Assembly: GCF_965216415.1 (NCBI RefSeq)
Contig: NZ_CBDCFU010000002.1
Direction: 5' to 3' (one strand)
Source: Marivita sp003149565
GTDB taxonomy: Bacteria; Pseudomonadota; Alphaproteobacteria; Rhodobacterales; Rhodobacteraceae
DNA length: 64,000 nucleotides
Shown: piece by piece, positions 26,002 to 33,182 of the stretch
Layout: each line of letters begins with the position of its first letter
Position numbering within the stretch: position 1 is the first letter of the stretch
Made by a program: the position numbers and the translations under genes
The notes under the pieces: generated by a model
Told to the model about the DNA's origin: nothing
The model's database searches: none
The model's input: only the letters and a program-made list of their open reading frames with translations

Positions 26002-26783
26002 GCGGGCACGTCCTTGGAGCAGAGAGCGGCGATCAGGGCGTCAAGGCCGTCGCTCAGCGCGGCTGGTCCCGGTTGCAGGATCAGCGGCGATTTGATTTCG
26101 ATGATGCGGTTCTGCGCAACTGCAGGGATCACGTCCCAACCGGGTCGCGCGGCGATTTTCTCTGGTCTCACCTTCTTGCCACACCATGACGCAACAATGA
26201 TGTCCGGCGCGGCGTTGATCACGTCTTCAGGCGTCACAATGCGGTCCTTTGCCGACTGTTCATGGCGGAGGTGCGCAAAACAATCTGTGCCGCCCGCGAT
26301 GTCGATCAGGTCGGAGACCCAGCCGATGCCGGTGATCATCGGGTCGTCCCATTCCTCGAAATAGACGCGGGGACGTTGTTCCGGGGCTTGGGCGCGCAAG
26401 GTTGCAATGCGGGCTTCATAAGACAGTGCCAGTGCTTCGGCCTTATCGGCGCAGTCGGTCAGGCGGCCCAGCGTGCGGATCATGCGCAGGATGCCAGCCA
26501 CGTCGCGCTGGTTGAAGGCCATCACTTCCACACCCGCGCGGATGAGCTCGGCGGCGATGTCGGCTTGCAGGTCGGAGAAGGTGAGGACCAGATCGGGGTT
26601 GAGGGCGAGGATCTTGGGAATGTCGGCAGAGGTGAATGCGCCGACGCGCGGCTTTTCCTCACGGACGCGTTTTGGTCGAACGGCATAGCCGGTGACGCCG
26701 ACGATCCGGTCTTCCTGACCCAAAAGATAAAGCGTTTCGACGGTTTCTTCCGTCAGGCAGACGATGCGGCTGGGGGCGCTCAT
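25995..26783 (-). CDS. BtuF-like cobalamin-binding protein without a signal peptide
   Basis: A 262-residue protein of the periplasmic-binding class III fold (BtuF/FepB/FhuD). It starts MSAPSRIVCLTEETVETLYLLGQEDRIVGVTGY, the usual first strand of the mature domain, with no signal peptide or lipobox before it. Later segments KPRVGAFTSADIPKILALNPDLVLTF and VIAASWCGKK-like DIIVASWCG match the family. Its operon (btuC, btuD, exb, tonB behind a cobalamin riboswitch) indicates corrinoid binding. The start at 26783 overlaps the btuD stop (ATGA). Lack of export is odd and is discussed under findings. Confidence 0.78.
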   Translation of the reverse strand: MSAPSRIVCLTEETVETLYLLGQEDRIVGVTGYAVRPKRVREEKPRVGAFTSADIPKILALNPDLVLTFSDLQADIAAELIRAGVEVMAFNQRDVAGILRMIRTLGRLTDCADKAEALALSYEARIATLRAQAPEQRPRVYFEEWDDPMITGIGWVSDLIDIAGGTDCFAHLRHEQSAKDRIVTPEDVINAAPDIIVASWCGKKVRPEKIAARPGWDVIPAVAQNRIIEIKSPLILQPGPAALSDGLDALIAALCSKDVPAC

Positions 26784-27538
26784 GCGATCACCCCCCAAGG
26801 CTGCACCACCAACCCTTGTGATGTGTCGAGAACCTCTGCCTTGAGGCGGAAAACGTCAGCCAGCCGCTGAGGTGTCAACACGTCACGCGGTGGGCCGTCT
26901 GCGATGATGCGACCAGCGCCGATCATGATAAGCCGGGTGCAGAAGCGTGCGGCAAGCGACAGGTCGTGCAACGAGGTCAGTACGGCGCGGCCCTCTTGCG
27001 CGAGGGTCTCAAAAACCTGAAGCGTGGCGATCTGGGCGGCCGGGTCGAGGCCGGCGATGGGTTCGTCCGCCATCAGAAGCGGCGTGTCCTGTGCCAAAGT
27101 GCGGGCGATCAGAACGCGGGCCTGTTCGCCGCCCGACAGCGCGGTCGCCAGACGGGTCCGGAAGTTTTGCAGCCCCATGCGGGACAGGGCGCCGTCGACC
27201 GCGCTTTGATCAGCAGGGCTGAGCCGCGCGCCACGGGCGAGGTAGGGCAGGCGGCCAAGGGCGACGATGCGTTCGACACTCATGGGCCAGGCGATTTCTC
27301 GGGTCTGGGGCAGCCATGCGGCCTGGGCGGCGCGCTGTTTCGGCGCCAGTGCGGCCAAGCTGCTGTCACCCTCATGTGGCAGAAGGCCAAGAGTGCCGCG
27401 CAAAAGTGAGGTTTTGCCCGCGCCGTTTGGACCGATCAGGCCAACGCATTCGCCGTTCCTGACCGTAAAGGATGCGGCATCGACGACCGGGCATTCGCCG
27501 CGTCTGACGGTAAGGTTTTGCACGGTAAGGAGGGTCAT
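26780..27538 (-). CDS. btuD: ABC transporter ATPase, cobalamin/iron-siderophore type
   Basis: A 252-residue ATPase: Walker A GPNGAGKTSLLRG (about 38), signature LSGGEQARVLIARTLAQ (about 135), Walker B PLLMADEPIAGLD and switch histidine SLHDLSL. It powers the FecCD-type permease encoded upstream. The start at 27538 overlaps the permease stop by ATGA; a longer in-frame reading lies opposite the permease coding strand and is rejected. Cobalamin is assigned from the riboswitch; heme or siderophore would be the alternatives. Confidence 0.85.
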   Translation of the reverse strand: MTLLTVQNLTVRRGECPVVDAASFTVRNGECVGLIGPNGAGKTSLLRGTLGLLPHEGDSSLAALAPKQRAAQAAWLPQTREIAWPMSVERIVALGRLPYLARGARLSPADQSAVDGALSRMGLQNFRTRLATALSGGEQARVLIARTLAQDTPLLMADEPIAGLDPAAQIATLQVFETLAQEGRAVLTSLHDLSLAARFCTRLIMIGAGRIIADGPPRDVLTPQRLADVFRLKAEVLDTSQGLVVQPWGVIA

Positions 27539-28515
27539 GCGATTTCCCTCCGGGTCTTGTAGATAAGGTGCAGGAACAGCGGCGCGCCGATCAGGGCCAT
27601 GACGACACCCAGTTTCAGGTCTCGCTCGGGTAAGATAAGTCGGGTGGCAAGGTCTGCCGCAAGCACCATCGCGGCACCGCCCAAAGCCGAGGCCCAGAGC
27701 AGGGTAGAGGGGCGACCATGGGCAAAGCGGCGCAGAATGTGCGGGACGACAAGGCCGACAAAGCCAACCGCACCCGCGACAGCGGTTGCCGCCCCGACGG
27801 CGGCGGCGGTGCCCAGCAGCAGTTGCAGGCGCAGGCGCGAGAGCGAGATGCCAAGGGCTTCGGCGGCATCTTCGCCCAAGGTCAGCGCGTCGAGCCCCCG
27901 GCCCAGCCCGGCGAGCGCGACCCAGCCAAGAGCCATGATTGGAAAGGCCAGCCACACATGGCTCATGGCGCGGTTTCCGACCGAACCCATCATCCAGAAC
28001 ATGATCTCGGACGCCGCATAGGGATTGGGCGACAGGTTCAGGGTCAGGGACGTCAGCGCTGCGGCAAACGCTGAGACGGCGATGCCGGCCAGGATCAATG
28101 TGAGCGATGATCCGCGGGGACCTGCGAGAAACAGGATCAACCCGACCGCCAGTGCGGCAAATGCCAAAGCCGAGAGTGGCAGGGCCAGCAGAAACATGGC
28201 CGCAAAGCCGGTTTGCAGGGCAATGACCGCGCCAAGGGCTGCAGAGCCGGAGACGCCGATCAATCCGGGTTCGGCCAGCGGATTGCGCAGATATCCCTGC
28301 ATCGCAGCGCCAGAAAGGCCCAGAGAAACGCCCACCATCGCGGCCAGAAGCGTGCGCGGCAGGCGGATTTCCTGCATCACCGTGACGTAAAGTGGGTTGC
28401 CCCGGCCCAACAGCGCTGCCACGCCTTCGGGGATCGAGATCGCGGCATAGCCGACATAGAGCGATGCGATAAACATCAGCCCGGTCACAGCCATCAGCGC
28501 ACCAAAGAGCTTCAT
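27535..28515 (-). CDS. btuC: FecCD/BtuC-family ABC permease
   Basis: A 326-residue inner-membrane permease with about ten helices. Family segments include SLGLSGAAMQGYLRNPLAEPGLIGVSGSAALGAV (about 62-95) and VGFVGLVVPHILRR (about 247-260), which contain the coupling loop to the ATPase. It is the first gene after the cobalamin riboswitch. The ATG has GGGAG upstream and overlaps the stop of a nine-codon mini-ORF. Confidence 0.88.
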   Translation of the reverse strand: MKLFGALMAVTGLMFIASLYVGYAAISIPEGVAALLGRGNPLYVTVMQEIRLPRTLLAAMVGVSLGLSGAAMQGYLRNPLAEPGLIGVSGSAALGAVIALQTGFAAMFLLALPLSALAFAALAVGLILFLAGPRGSSLTLILAGIAVSAFAAALTSLTLNLSPNPYAASEIMFWMMGSVGNRAMSHVWLAFPIMALGWVALAGLGRGLDALTLGEDAAEALGISLSRLRLQLLLGTAAAVGAATAVAGAVGFVGLVVPHILRRFAHGRPSTLLWASALGGAAMVLAADLATRLILPERDLKLGVVMALIGAPLFLHLIYKTRREIA

Positions 28516-28541
28516 TGCTCTGACTCCCGCGCGTCATTCAT
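28512..28541 (-). CDS. Possible nine-residue leader peptide overlapping btuC
   Basis: ATG-AAT-GAC-GCG-CGG-GAG-TCA-GAG-CAA-TGA, encoding MNDARESEQ, preceded by GGAAG at proper spacing. Its stop codon overlaps the btuC start as ATGA. It could couple btuC translation to entry upstream. It is too short to be supported by composition, so it may be chance. Confidence 0.3.
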   Translation of the reverse strand: MNDARESEQ

Positions 28542-28636
28542 GTCGTGTCTTCCGGCTGGCCAGAAGACGGTGAATGTCACCACACCGGAGGTCCGTCACA
28601 TCCCGCGCACCCCGCGCGAGTGTAGGGTGATCCGCC

Positions 28637-28800
28637 ACGGCAGGTCTCCTGACTTGCGGGTCGTTGCATGTGTCGGGCCTTCCCGGTTTCCCAGTGGCAT
28701 ATGCCGAACACGCTCGCCGCTTACAGTTGCGGGGGCAGTCGTGGGATTTCACCACGTTCCCTTTTCACCGGGGGTTGCCCGGACCGTGACGGGTTCGGCG
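28637..28800 (-). promoter_or_regulatory. Cobalamin (B12) riboswitch
   Basis: On the minus strand the class-I cobalamin elements appear in order: GGTGAAAAGGGAACGTGGTG, CCCCCGCAACTGTAAGCGG, GCCACTGGGAAACCGGGAAG, then AGTCAGGAGACCTGCC (the B12 box region, 28639-28654). The leader ends about 120 bases before btuC. Binding of adenosylcobalamin is expected to shut off the whole btu-exb-tonB operon. Confidence 0.95.
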
Positions 28801-28849
28801 TACATCCGGCCCGGTTACATTGCAAGCTTTGCCGGAGCTTGGTCGGACA

Positions 28850-28908
28850 TGGGTACCGCATGGGAAAGGGTGGGACGCTGCATGGGAAACGATGGGACAG
28901 GCATGGGA
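28850..28908 (+). promoter_or_regulatory. Six TGGG repeats, MraZ operator type
   Basis: TGGG occurs at 28850, 28861, 28871, 28883, 28893 and 28904 (steps 11, 10, 12, 10, 11). Five of them are TGGGA. MraZ is known to bind helically phased TGGGN repeats before its own operon. Six is more than the three or four usual elsewhere, and they lie about 590 bases before mraZ. Confidence 0.65.
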
Positions 28909-29029
28909 ACGCACCCGCGACAGATCGAATCAAATCATTGATTCGGGTGGAATCCGGGGAAAATTTGCGGTTTCAGAGGGTCAAAATTCTTGCGCTCCAT
29001 CGATGTTCTTGGTTTGTTTGTTTCGCTTG

Positions 29030-29043
29030 TGGGAATTTGTGGG
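29030..29043 (+). promoter_or_regulatory. Pair of TGGG repeats 10 bp apart
   Basis: GTGGGAATTTGTGGGC has TGGG at 29030 and 29040, the spacing used by MraZ sites. It lies between the six-repeat block and the inverted block at 29181. Confidence 0.4.
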
Positions 29044-29122
29044 CAATTTTTATTCGAAGCCGTGGTCTCTACATATTGTGGTCTTGGCTGAGATATCCGC
29101 CGTATTTTGGAAAATTAACGAC

Positions 29123-29131
29123 TTATCCACA
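29123..29131 (+). promoter_or_regulatory. DnaA box TTATCCACA
   Basis: A perfect match to the strong DnaA-box consensus, in the AT-rich mraZ leader (AATTAACGACTTATCCACAC). A single box with no cluster does not make an origin; control of the division cluster by DnaA is possible. Confidence 0.5.
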
Positions 29132-29180
29132 CAAGATGCGGTGACGGGCGGGTCTGTTGCACAGCATGTAGAGGTAAATT

Positions 29181-29214
29181 CCCATAAAAAACTGTTGCGA
29201 CCCATACTTTCCCA
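29181..29214 (-). promoter_or_regulatory. Inverted TGGG repeats upstream of mraZ
   Basis: CCCA at 29181, 29201 and 29211 (TGGG on the minus strand, steps 20 and 10). This is a second MraZ-type block of opposite orientation, close to where the UpsM-like transcript should start. Confidence 0.45.
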
Positions 29215-29450
29215 TGGCATCCCTACTGCACGAGATGAGAGCAGGAACAGCAAACGAGGCGCACAGACCTCGACGCGGTATCCAGACAATAAAAAAACGC
29301 AGGTTTCATACAGGCACCCGCTTTCATCAAACACAGAGATCCGGCGCGCGGGCGAGCAGACATCCCCCCAGGTGGCGCGCGCAGTCGGACTTCCCGGAAA
29401 CGGGACTCGGACGGCGGGTTGATCAGTGGCAGCAGATCAACCCGCCGTTT
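29196..29450 (+). ncRNA. UpsM-like leader RNA of mraZ (5' end uncertain)
   Basis: In Rhodobacter sphaeroides the sRNA UpsM is produced from the mraZ leader by termination before the gene and RNase E cleavage. Here the same arrangement is seen: a long leader ending in a strong intrinsic terminator 42 bases before the mraZ start. The 5' end is a guess based on the known size of about 200 nt. No conserved sequence is claimed. Confidence 0.45.
29411..29450 (+). terminator. Intrinsic terminator within the mraZ leader
   Basis: A 14-bp perfect stem, ACGGCGGGTTGATC / GATCAACCCGCCGT, with a 10-nt loop, followed by TTTCCGTTTCC. It must be read through, or a promoter must lie beyond it, for mraZ to be expressed. 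Confidence 0.8.
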
Positions 29451-29491
29451 CCGTTTCCAGGGATCAAGGCAGTGAAAGGACCAGAAGGGCA

Positions 29492-30001
29492 GTGACCCGC
29501 AAGCTGAGGTTCAGAGGTGAAAGCCATCACAAGGTTGATGGTAAGGGCAGGGTGTCTATCCCCGCCTCGTTTCGCCGTGTCCTCGAGGCAGGTGACCCCG
29601 GTTTTACTGAAGGCCTGAATCCCGAATTGGTCATTGTCTACGGCGACAAGCGTCGGAAATACCTTGAATGTTATACGGTCGCGGCCATCGAAGAGGTGGA
29701 CGAGAAGATCGAGGCGCTCCCGCGTGGATCGGTAGAGCGCAAGATGCTGCAGCGGCTCTTCAACGGGCAATCCCATGCGACAAGTGTAGATGAAACGGGG
29801 CGGCTGGTCCTGCCCGCCAAGCTGCGCGAGAAGATCGGCCTGAGTTCCGAGGCATTCTTTATCGGCGCGGGTGATACGTTCCAGATTTGGGAGCCTGCGA
29901 CCTTTGAGGCTGAGGAGCAGGCTGCGACCGACGAATGGTTGGATGAGCTGCCCGACGATGTCGATCCGCTCATCTTCCTGGATCAGCAACCGGGGGGCTG
30001 A
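29492..30001 (+). CDS. mraZ: Transcriptional regulator MraZ
   Basis: A 169-residue protein with two AbrB-like SpoVT domains. The first begins RFRGESHHKVDGKGRVSIPASFR (about 5-27) and the second HATSVDETGRLVLPAKLREKIGL (about 90-112), both with the DxxGR motif. It regulates the dcw cluster by binding TGGG repeats such as those at 28850-28908. The GTG at 29492 gives the canonical N-terminus; a longer reading from 29426 would start inside the terminator hairpin and is rejected. First gene of the cluster. Confidence 0.92.
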   Translation: MTRKLRFRGESHHKVDGKGRVSIPASFRRVLEAGDPGFTEGLNPELVIVYGDKRRKYLECYTVAAIEEVDEKIEALPRGSVERKMLQRLFNGQSHATSVDETGRLVLPAKLREKIGLSSEAFFIGAGDTFQIWEPATFEAEEQAATDEWLDELPDDVDPLIFLDQQPGG

Positions 30002-30007
30002 TCGGAA

Positions 30008-31000
30008 ATGTCTGCTGCCGCTGCCACCCCGTCGACCGATCCGCACATTCCCGTCCTGCTTGCTCCGCTCCTGCGGGCGGTGGCGCCGGTCAGTGGTGTT
30101 TGGGTGGATGGCACCTTTGGCGCGGGTGGGTATGCGCGCGGGCTGATCGAAGCCGGGGCAGACAAGGTCATTGGCATTGATCGCGACCCGCTGGCGCATG
30201 AGATGGCGGCGCAATGGGTGTCTGATTTTGAGGGGCGCATCGAACTGCACCGCGCAAATTTTGCAGAGATGGATCAGATCGCATCCGACGTGGATGGGGT
30301 GGTTCTGGATCTGGGTGTGTCGTCAATGCAGCTCGATCAGGCGGAACGCGGGTTTTCCTTTATGAAGGATGGCCCATTGGACATGCGGATGGGGCAGGAT
30401 GGTCCGTCAGCGGCTGATATCGTGAACGAAGCTGCCGAGGTCGATCTTGCGGATATCCTGTACACCTATGGCGAAGAGCGCGCCTCGCGTCGGATCGCCA
30501 AGGCCATTGTTACGGCACGGCGGATCAATCCGATAAGTCGCACGCTGGAATTGGCGGGGATCATCGAAACCTGTCTGCCACGTCCGAAGCCCGGACAGTC
30601 GCATCCGGCGACCCGCAGTTTTCAGGCGCTTCGGATTGCAGTGAATGATGAATATGGCGCGCTGATGAAGGGGCTGATGGCCGCGGAACGTGCGCTGAAG
30701 CCCGGCGGTTTGCTGGCGGTTGTAAGCTTTCATTCGGTCGAGGATCGAATGGTGAAGCGGTTCCTGCAGGCACGCGGCGGCAAGGCCGGACGCGCGAACC
30801 GCTATGCGCCTGAAATCGAGGCTGAAACGCCTGCCTTCGAGATTCTAACCCGCAAGGCGGTGGGCCCGGATGACGACGAGCTGGCGGCCAACCCCCGGTC
30901 GCGATCCGCAAAGCTGCGCGTGGCGCGACGCACGGATGCGCCAGCGGGCGAGATTGATGCCGGGCAGATTGCCTTGCCCTTGCTGAAGGAGGACCGGTGA
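30008..31000 (+). CDS. rsmH: 16S rRNA (cytosine1402-N4)-methyltransferase
   Basis: A 330-residue S-adenosylmethionine-dependent methyltransferase that modifies C1402 in the decoding centre of 16S rRNA. SAM-binding motif DGTFGAGGYARGL (about 34), DLGVSSMQLD (about 101), and LAVVSFHSVEDRMVKRF (about 236). It follows mraZ by six bases, the standard order of the dcw cluster. Confidence 0.96.
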   Translation: MSAAAATPSTDPHIPVLLAPLLRAVAPVSGVWVDGTFGAGGYARGLIEAGADKVIGIDRDPLAHEMAAQWVSDFEGRIELHRANFAEMDQIASDVDGVVLDLGVSSMQLDQAERGFSFMKDGPLDMRMGQDGPSAADIVNEAAEVDLADILYTYGEERASRRIAKAIVTARRINPISRTLELAGIIETCLPRPKPGQSHPATRSFQALRIAVNDEYGALMKGLMAAERALKPGGLLAVVSFHSVEDRMVKRFLQARGGKAGRANRYAPEIEAETPAFEILTRKAVGPDDDELAANPRSRSAKLRVARRTDAPAGEIDAGQIALPLLKEDR

Positions 31001-31353
31001 TGCGTTCCCTGCTCTATGTGCTGACCTTCCTGACGATGATCGGTGCCGCGTTCTGGGCTTACCATGAAAACTACAAGACACAGGCAGCGCTGGGCGATGC
31101 GCAGGCGGTGCGGTCCGAGATCGCGGAAGCGCGGGCGCGTCTGGCGGTGCTGCGCGCGGAATGGGCGTATTTGAACCGTCCCGACCGGTTGCGGGACCTG
31201 GCGGAAGTGAACTTTGAGAGGCTGGGATTGATGCCGCTGGAGCCGGATCAGTTTGGTCGGGTGGATCAGATTGCCTACCCTCGGCCGCCGCAACTGCCAA
31301 TCACGGACCCGATTGAGCTTTCAAGCGCAGGCGCACAGGAGCAAGAGCCATGA
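31000..31353 (+). CDS. ftsL: Cell division protein FtsL
   Basis: A 117-residue bitopic membrane protein of the divisome: short N-terminus, one transmembrane helix (LYVLTFLTMIGAAFWAY, about 4-20), then a periplasmic coiled coil (YKTQAALGDAQAVRSEIAEARARLAVLRAEWAYLN) and RLRDLAEVNFERLGLMPLEPDQ. It is identified by architecture and position between rsmH and ftsI. The ATG at 31000 has AAGGAGG upstream; a GTG one codon earlier is in the same frame. Confidence 0.85.
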   Translation: MRSLLYVLTFLTMIGAAFWAYHENYKTQAALGDAQAVRSEIAEARARLAVLRAEWAYLNRPDRLRDLAEVNFERLGLMPLEPDQFGRVDQIAYPRPPQLPITDPIELSSAGAQEQEP

Positions 31354-33137
31354 TCCGCACGCCGCTGCGCCCTTTGGCGCGCATTCTGGATGCTCGTCGC
31401 AAGGGCGAGAACCCTGATGCCATCGAGCGTGAGAACCTGCGGATTCGCCATGAACAGATGCGCGACAAGGCGCGTTCGCGCGCGGAGGGACGGCTGCTGG
31501 TCATGGCGGTGATGTTCTTTTGCGCCTTCGGTGTCGTCGGGGCGCGCATGGGCACGCTTGCCGCGTCTGAGCCCGCAGAGCCGCGCGCGCAGTCAACCGG
31601 GGCGTCGATCATTGCCAGCCGGGCCGACATCGTCGACCGGAAGGGGCGCATTCTGGCGACGAACATGGAGACTTACTCGCTTTATGCGCATCCGCAGCAG
31701 ATGGTGGATCCGATCCGCACGGCCTCCGAATTGGTCAAGATCTTCCCGGAGCTTAGCGAAGAGCGTTTGCACAAAGACTTCACTGGTAAGCGTAAGTTCC
31801 TGTGGGTGCGCAAGAAATTGAGTCCTGAGCAAAAGCAGAAGGTGCATGACATCGGTGAGCCGGGGCTTTTGTTCGGGCCGCGTGAAATGCGGCTTTATCC
31901 GAACGGCGCCTTGGCTTCTCATGTGTTGGGCGGTGCGAGCTTTGGCAGGGAAGGTGTTCATTCCGCAGAAGTAATTGGCACTGCGGGTATTGAGAAGTTC
32001 TTTGACGAAGAGTTGCGGGATCCGTCCCGCGAAGGCGCGCCGCTGGAGCTTTCTTTGGACCTGACCATTCAGGCGGCAACCGAGCGCGTGCTTCTGGGCG
32101 GCATGAAGCTCATGAACGCCAAAGGCGCGGCAAGTGTCCTGATGGACATTTACACCGGCGAAGTGATCGCGATTGCATCCCTGCCAGACTTTGACCCGAA
32201 CGACCGTCCCCGCCCCCTGACGCAGGGCGAAGCAGCCGACAGCCCGCTGTTCAACCGGGCGGTTCAGGGGGTGTATGAGCTTGGTTCGACATTCAAGATC
32301 TTTACCTCCGCGCAGGCGCTCGAGCTCGGACTGGTGAGCCCCGAGACGGTGATTGACACCTCTGGTCCCATGAAAGTTGGCGGGTTCAAGATCGGTGAAT
32401 TCAACAACAAGAATTACGGCCCGTTGTCAGTCTCGGATATCATTGTCAAAAGCTCCAACCGGGGCACTGGCCGGATGGCGCTGTCCATCGGCGCGACACG
32501 GCAGCAGGAGTTTCTGAAAGCGCTGGGCTTTTTCGAGCCGACGCCGCTGGAGATTGTCGAGGCGGCGGGTGGTAAACCCTTGCTGCCGCAGCGCTGGACA
32601 GATTTGTCCAGCGTGACGATTTCCTATGGCCATGGACTGTCGTCCAGCCCTTTGCATCTGGCAGCAGGATATGCGGCGATCGCCAATGGCGGCTTTAAAG
32701 TAGAGCCGACCTTGTTGAAGCAGGATGGGCCAAAGCTGGGGCCGCGTTTGATGTCCGAGAGAACTGCGCGCCAGTCGGTTGATATGCTGCGCAAGGTGGT
32801 GACCGAAGGCACCGCGAGCTTTGGCGAAGTGCCGGGCTATTCGGTTGGCGGCAAGACGGGAACGGCGGACAAGCCCAAGCCGCGCGGTGGCGGGTATTAC
32901 GACGACAAGGTGATCAACACCTTCGCGTCGGTGTTTCCGACGAACGATCCGAAATATGTGTTGATCGTGACGCTGGATGAGCCGGTTGAGACCAGCGGGA
33001 CAAAGCCGCGCCGCACGGCTGGCTGGACGGCTGTGCCGGTGGCGGCCGAAATGATCCGTCGCGTTGCGCCGCTTCTGGGCTTGCGCCCGGAGGTCGAAAC
33101 ACGGCATTTGACGGGCATCATCAACACCTCGAACTGA
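31350..33137 (+). CDS. ftsI: Peptidoglycan DD-transpeptidase FtsI (PBP3)
   Basis: A 595-residue class B penicillin-binding protein that crosslinks septal peptidoglycan. Cytoplasmic tail and one transmembrane helix (LLVMAVMFFCAFGVVGARMG, about 49-68), a PBP dimerisation domain, and a transpeptidase domain with ELGSTFK (active serine, about 312), SSN (about 369) and GGKTGTADK (about 500). It overlaps the ftsL stop by four bases. Confidence 0.95.
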   Translation: MIRTPLRPLARILDARRKGENPDAIERENLRIRHEQMRDKARSRAEGRLLVMAVMFFCAFGVVGARMGTLAASEPAEPRAQSTGASIIASRADIVDRKGRILATNMETYSLYAHPQQMVDPIRTASELVKIFPELSEERLHKDFTGKRKFLWVRKKLSPEQKQKVHDIGEPGLLFGPREMRLYPNGALASHVLGGASFGREGVHSAEVIGTAGIEKFFDEELRDPSREGAPLELSLDLTIQAATERVLLGGMKLMNAKGAASVLMDIYTGEVIAIASLPDFDPNDRPRPLTQGEAADSPLFNRAVQGVYELGSTFKIFTSAQALELGLVSPETVIDTSGPMKVGGFKIGEFNNKNYGPLSVSDIIVKSSNRGTGRMALSIGATRQQEFLKALGFFEPTPLEIVEAAGGKPLLPQRWTDLSSVTISYGHGLSSSPLHLAAGYAAIANGGFKVEPTLLKQDGPKLGPRLMSERTARQSVDMLRKVVTEGTASFGEVPGYSVGGKTGTADKPKPRGGGYYDDKVINTFASVFPTNDPKYVLIVTLDEPVETSGTKPRRTAGWTAVPVAAEMIRRVAPLLGLRPEVETRHLTGIINTSN

Positions 33138-33182
33138 GGGGCGCGGCCCCGGTGGCGGGGAAGACAACATGAGGGGGTCGTC

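Larger units (their letters stand above)
28801..29195. other. Long gene-free regulatory region upstream of mraZ
   Basis: No coding sequence is recognised in about 400 bases. It is more AT-rich than the flanks and contains the MraZ-type repeats (28850-28908, 29030-29043, 29181-29214) and a DnaA box (29123-29131). Promoters for the dcw transcript probably lie here. Confidence 0.7.

Noticed and set aside
26780..28537. Long form of the btuD reading frame (585 codons)
   Set aside because: The first 330 codons lie out of frame over btuC; the ATP-binding protein starts at 27538 with an ATGA overlap.
29123..29131. Replication origin, suggested by the DnaA box and AT-rich DNA
   Set aside because: Only one DnaA box and none of the usual origin neighbours (dnaA, hemE, parAB); the site sits in a promoter region.
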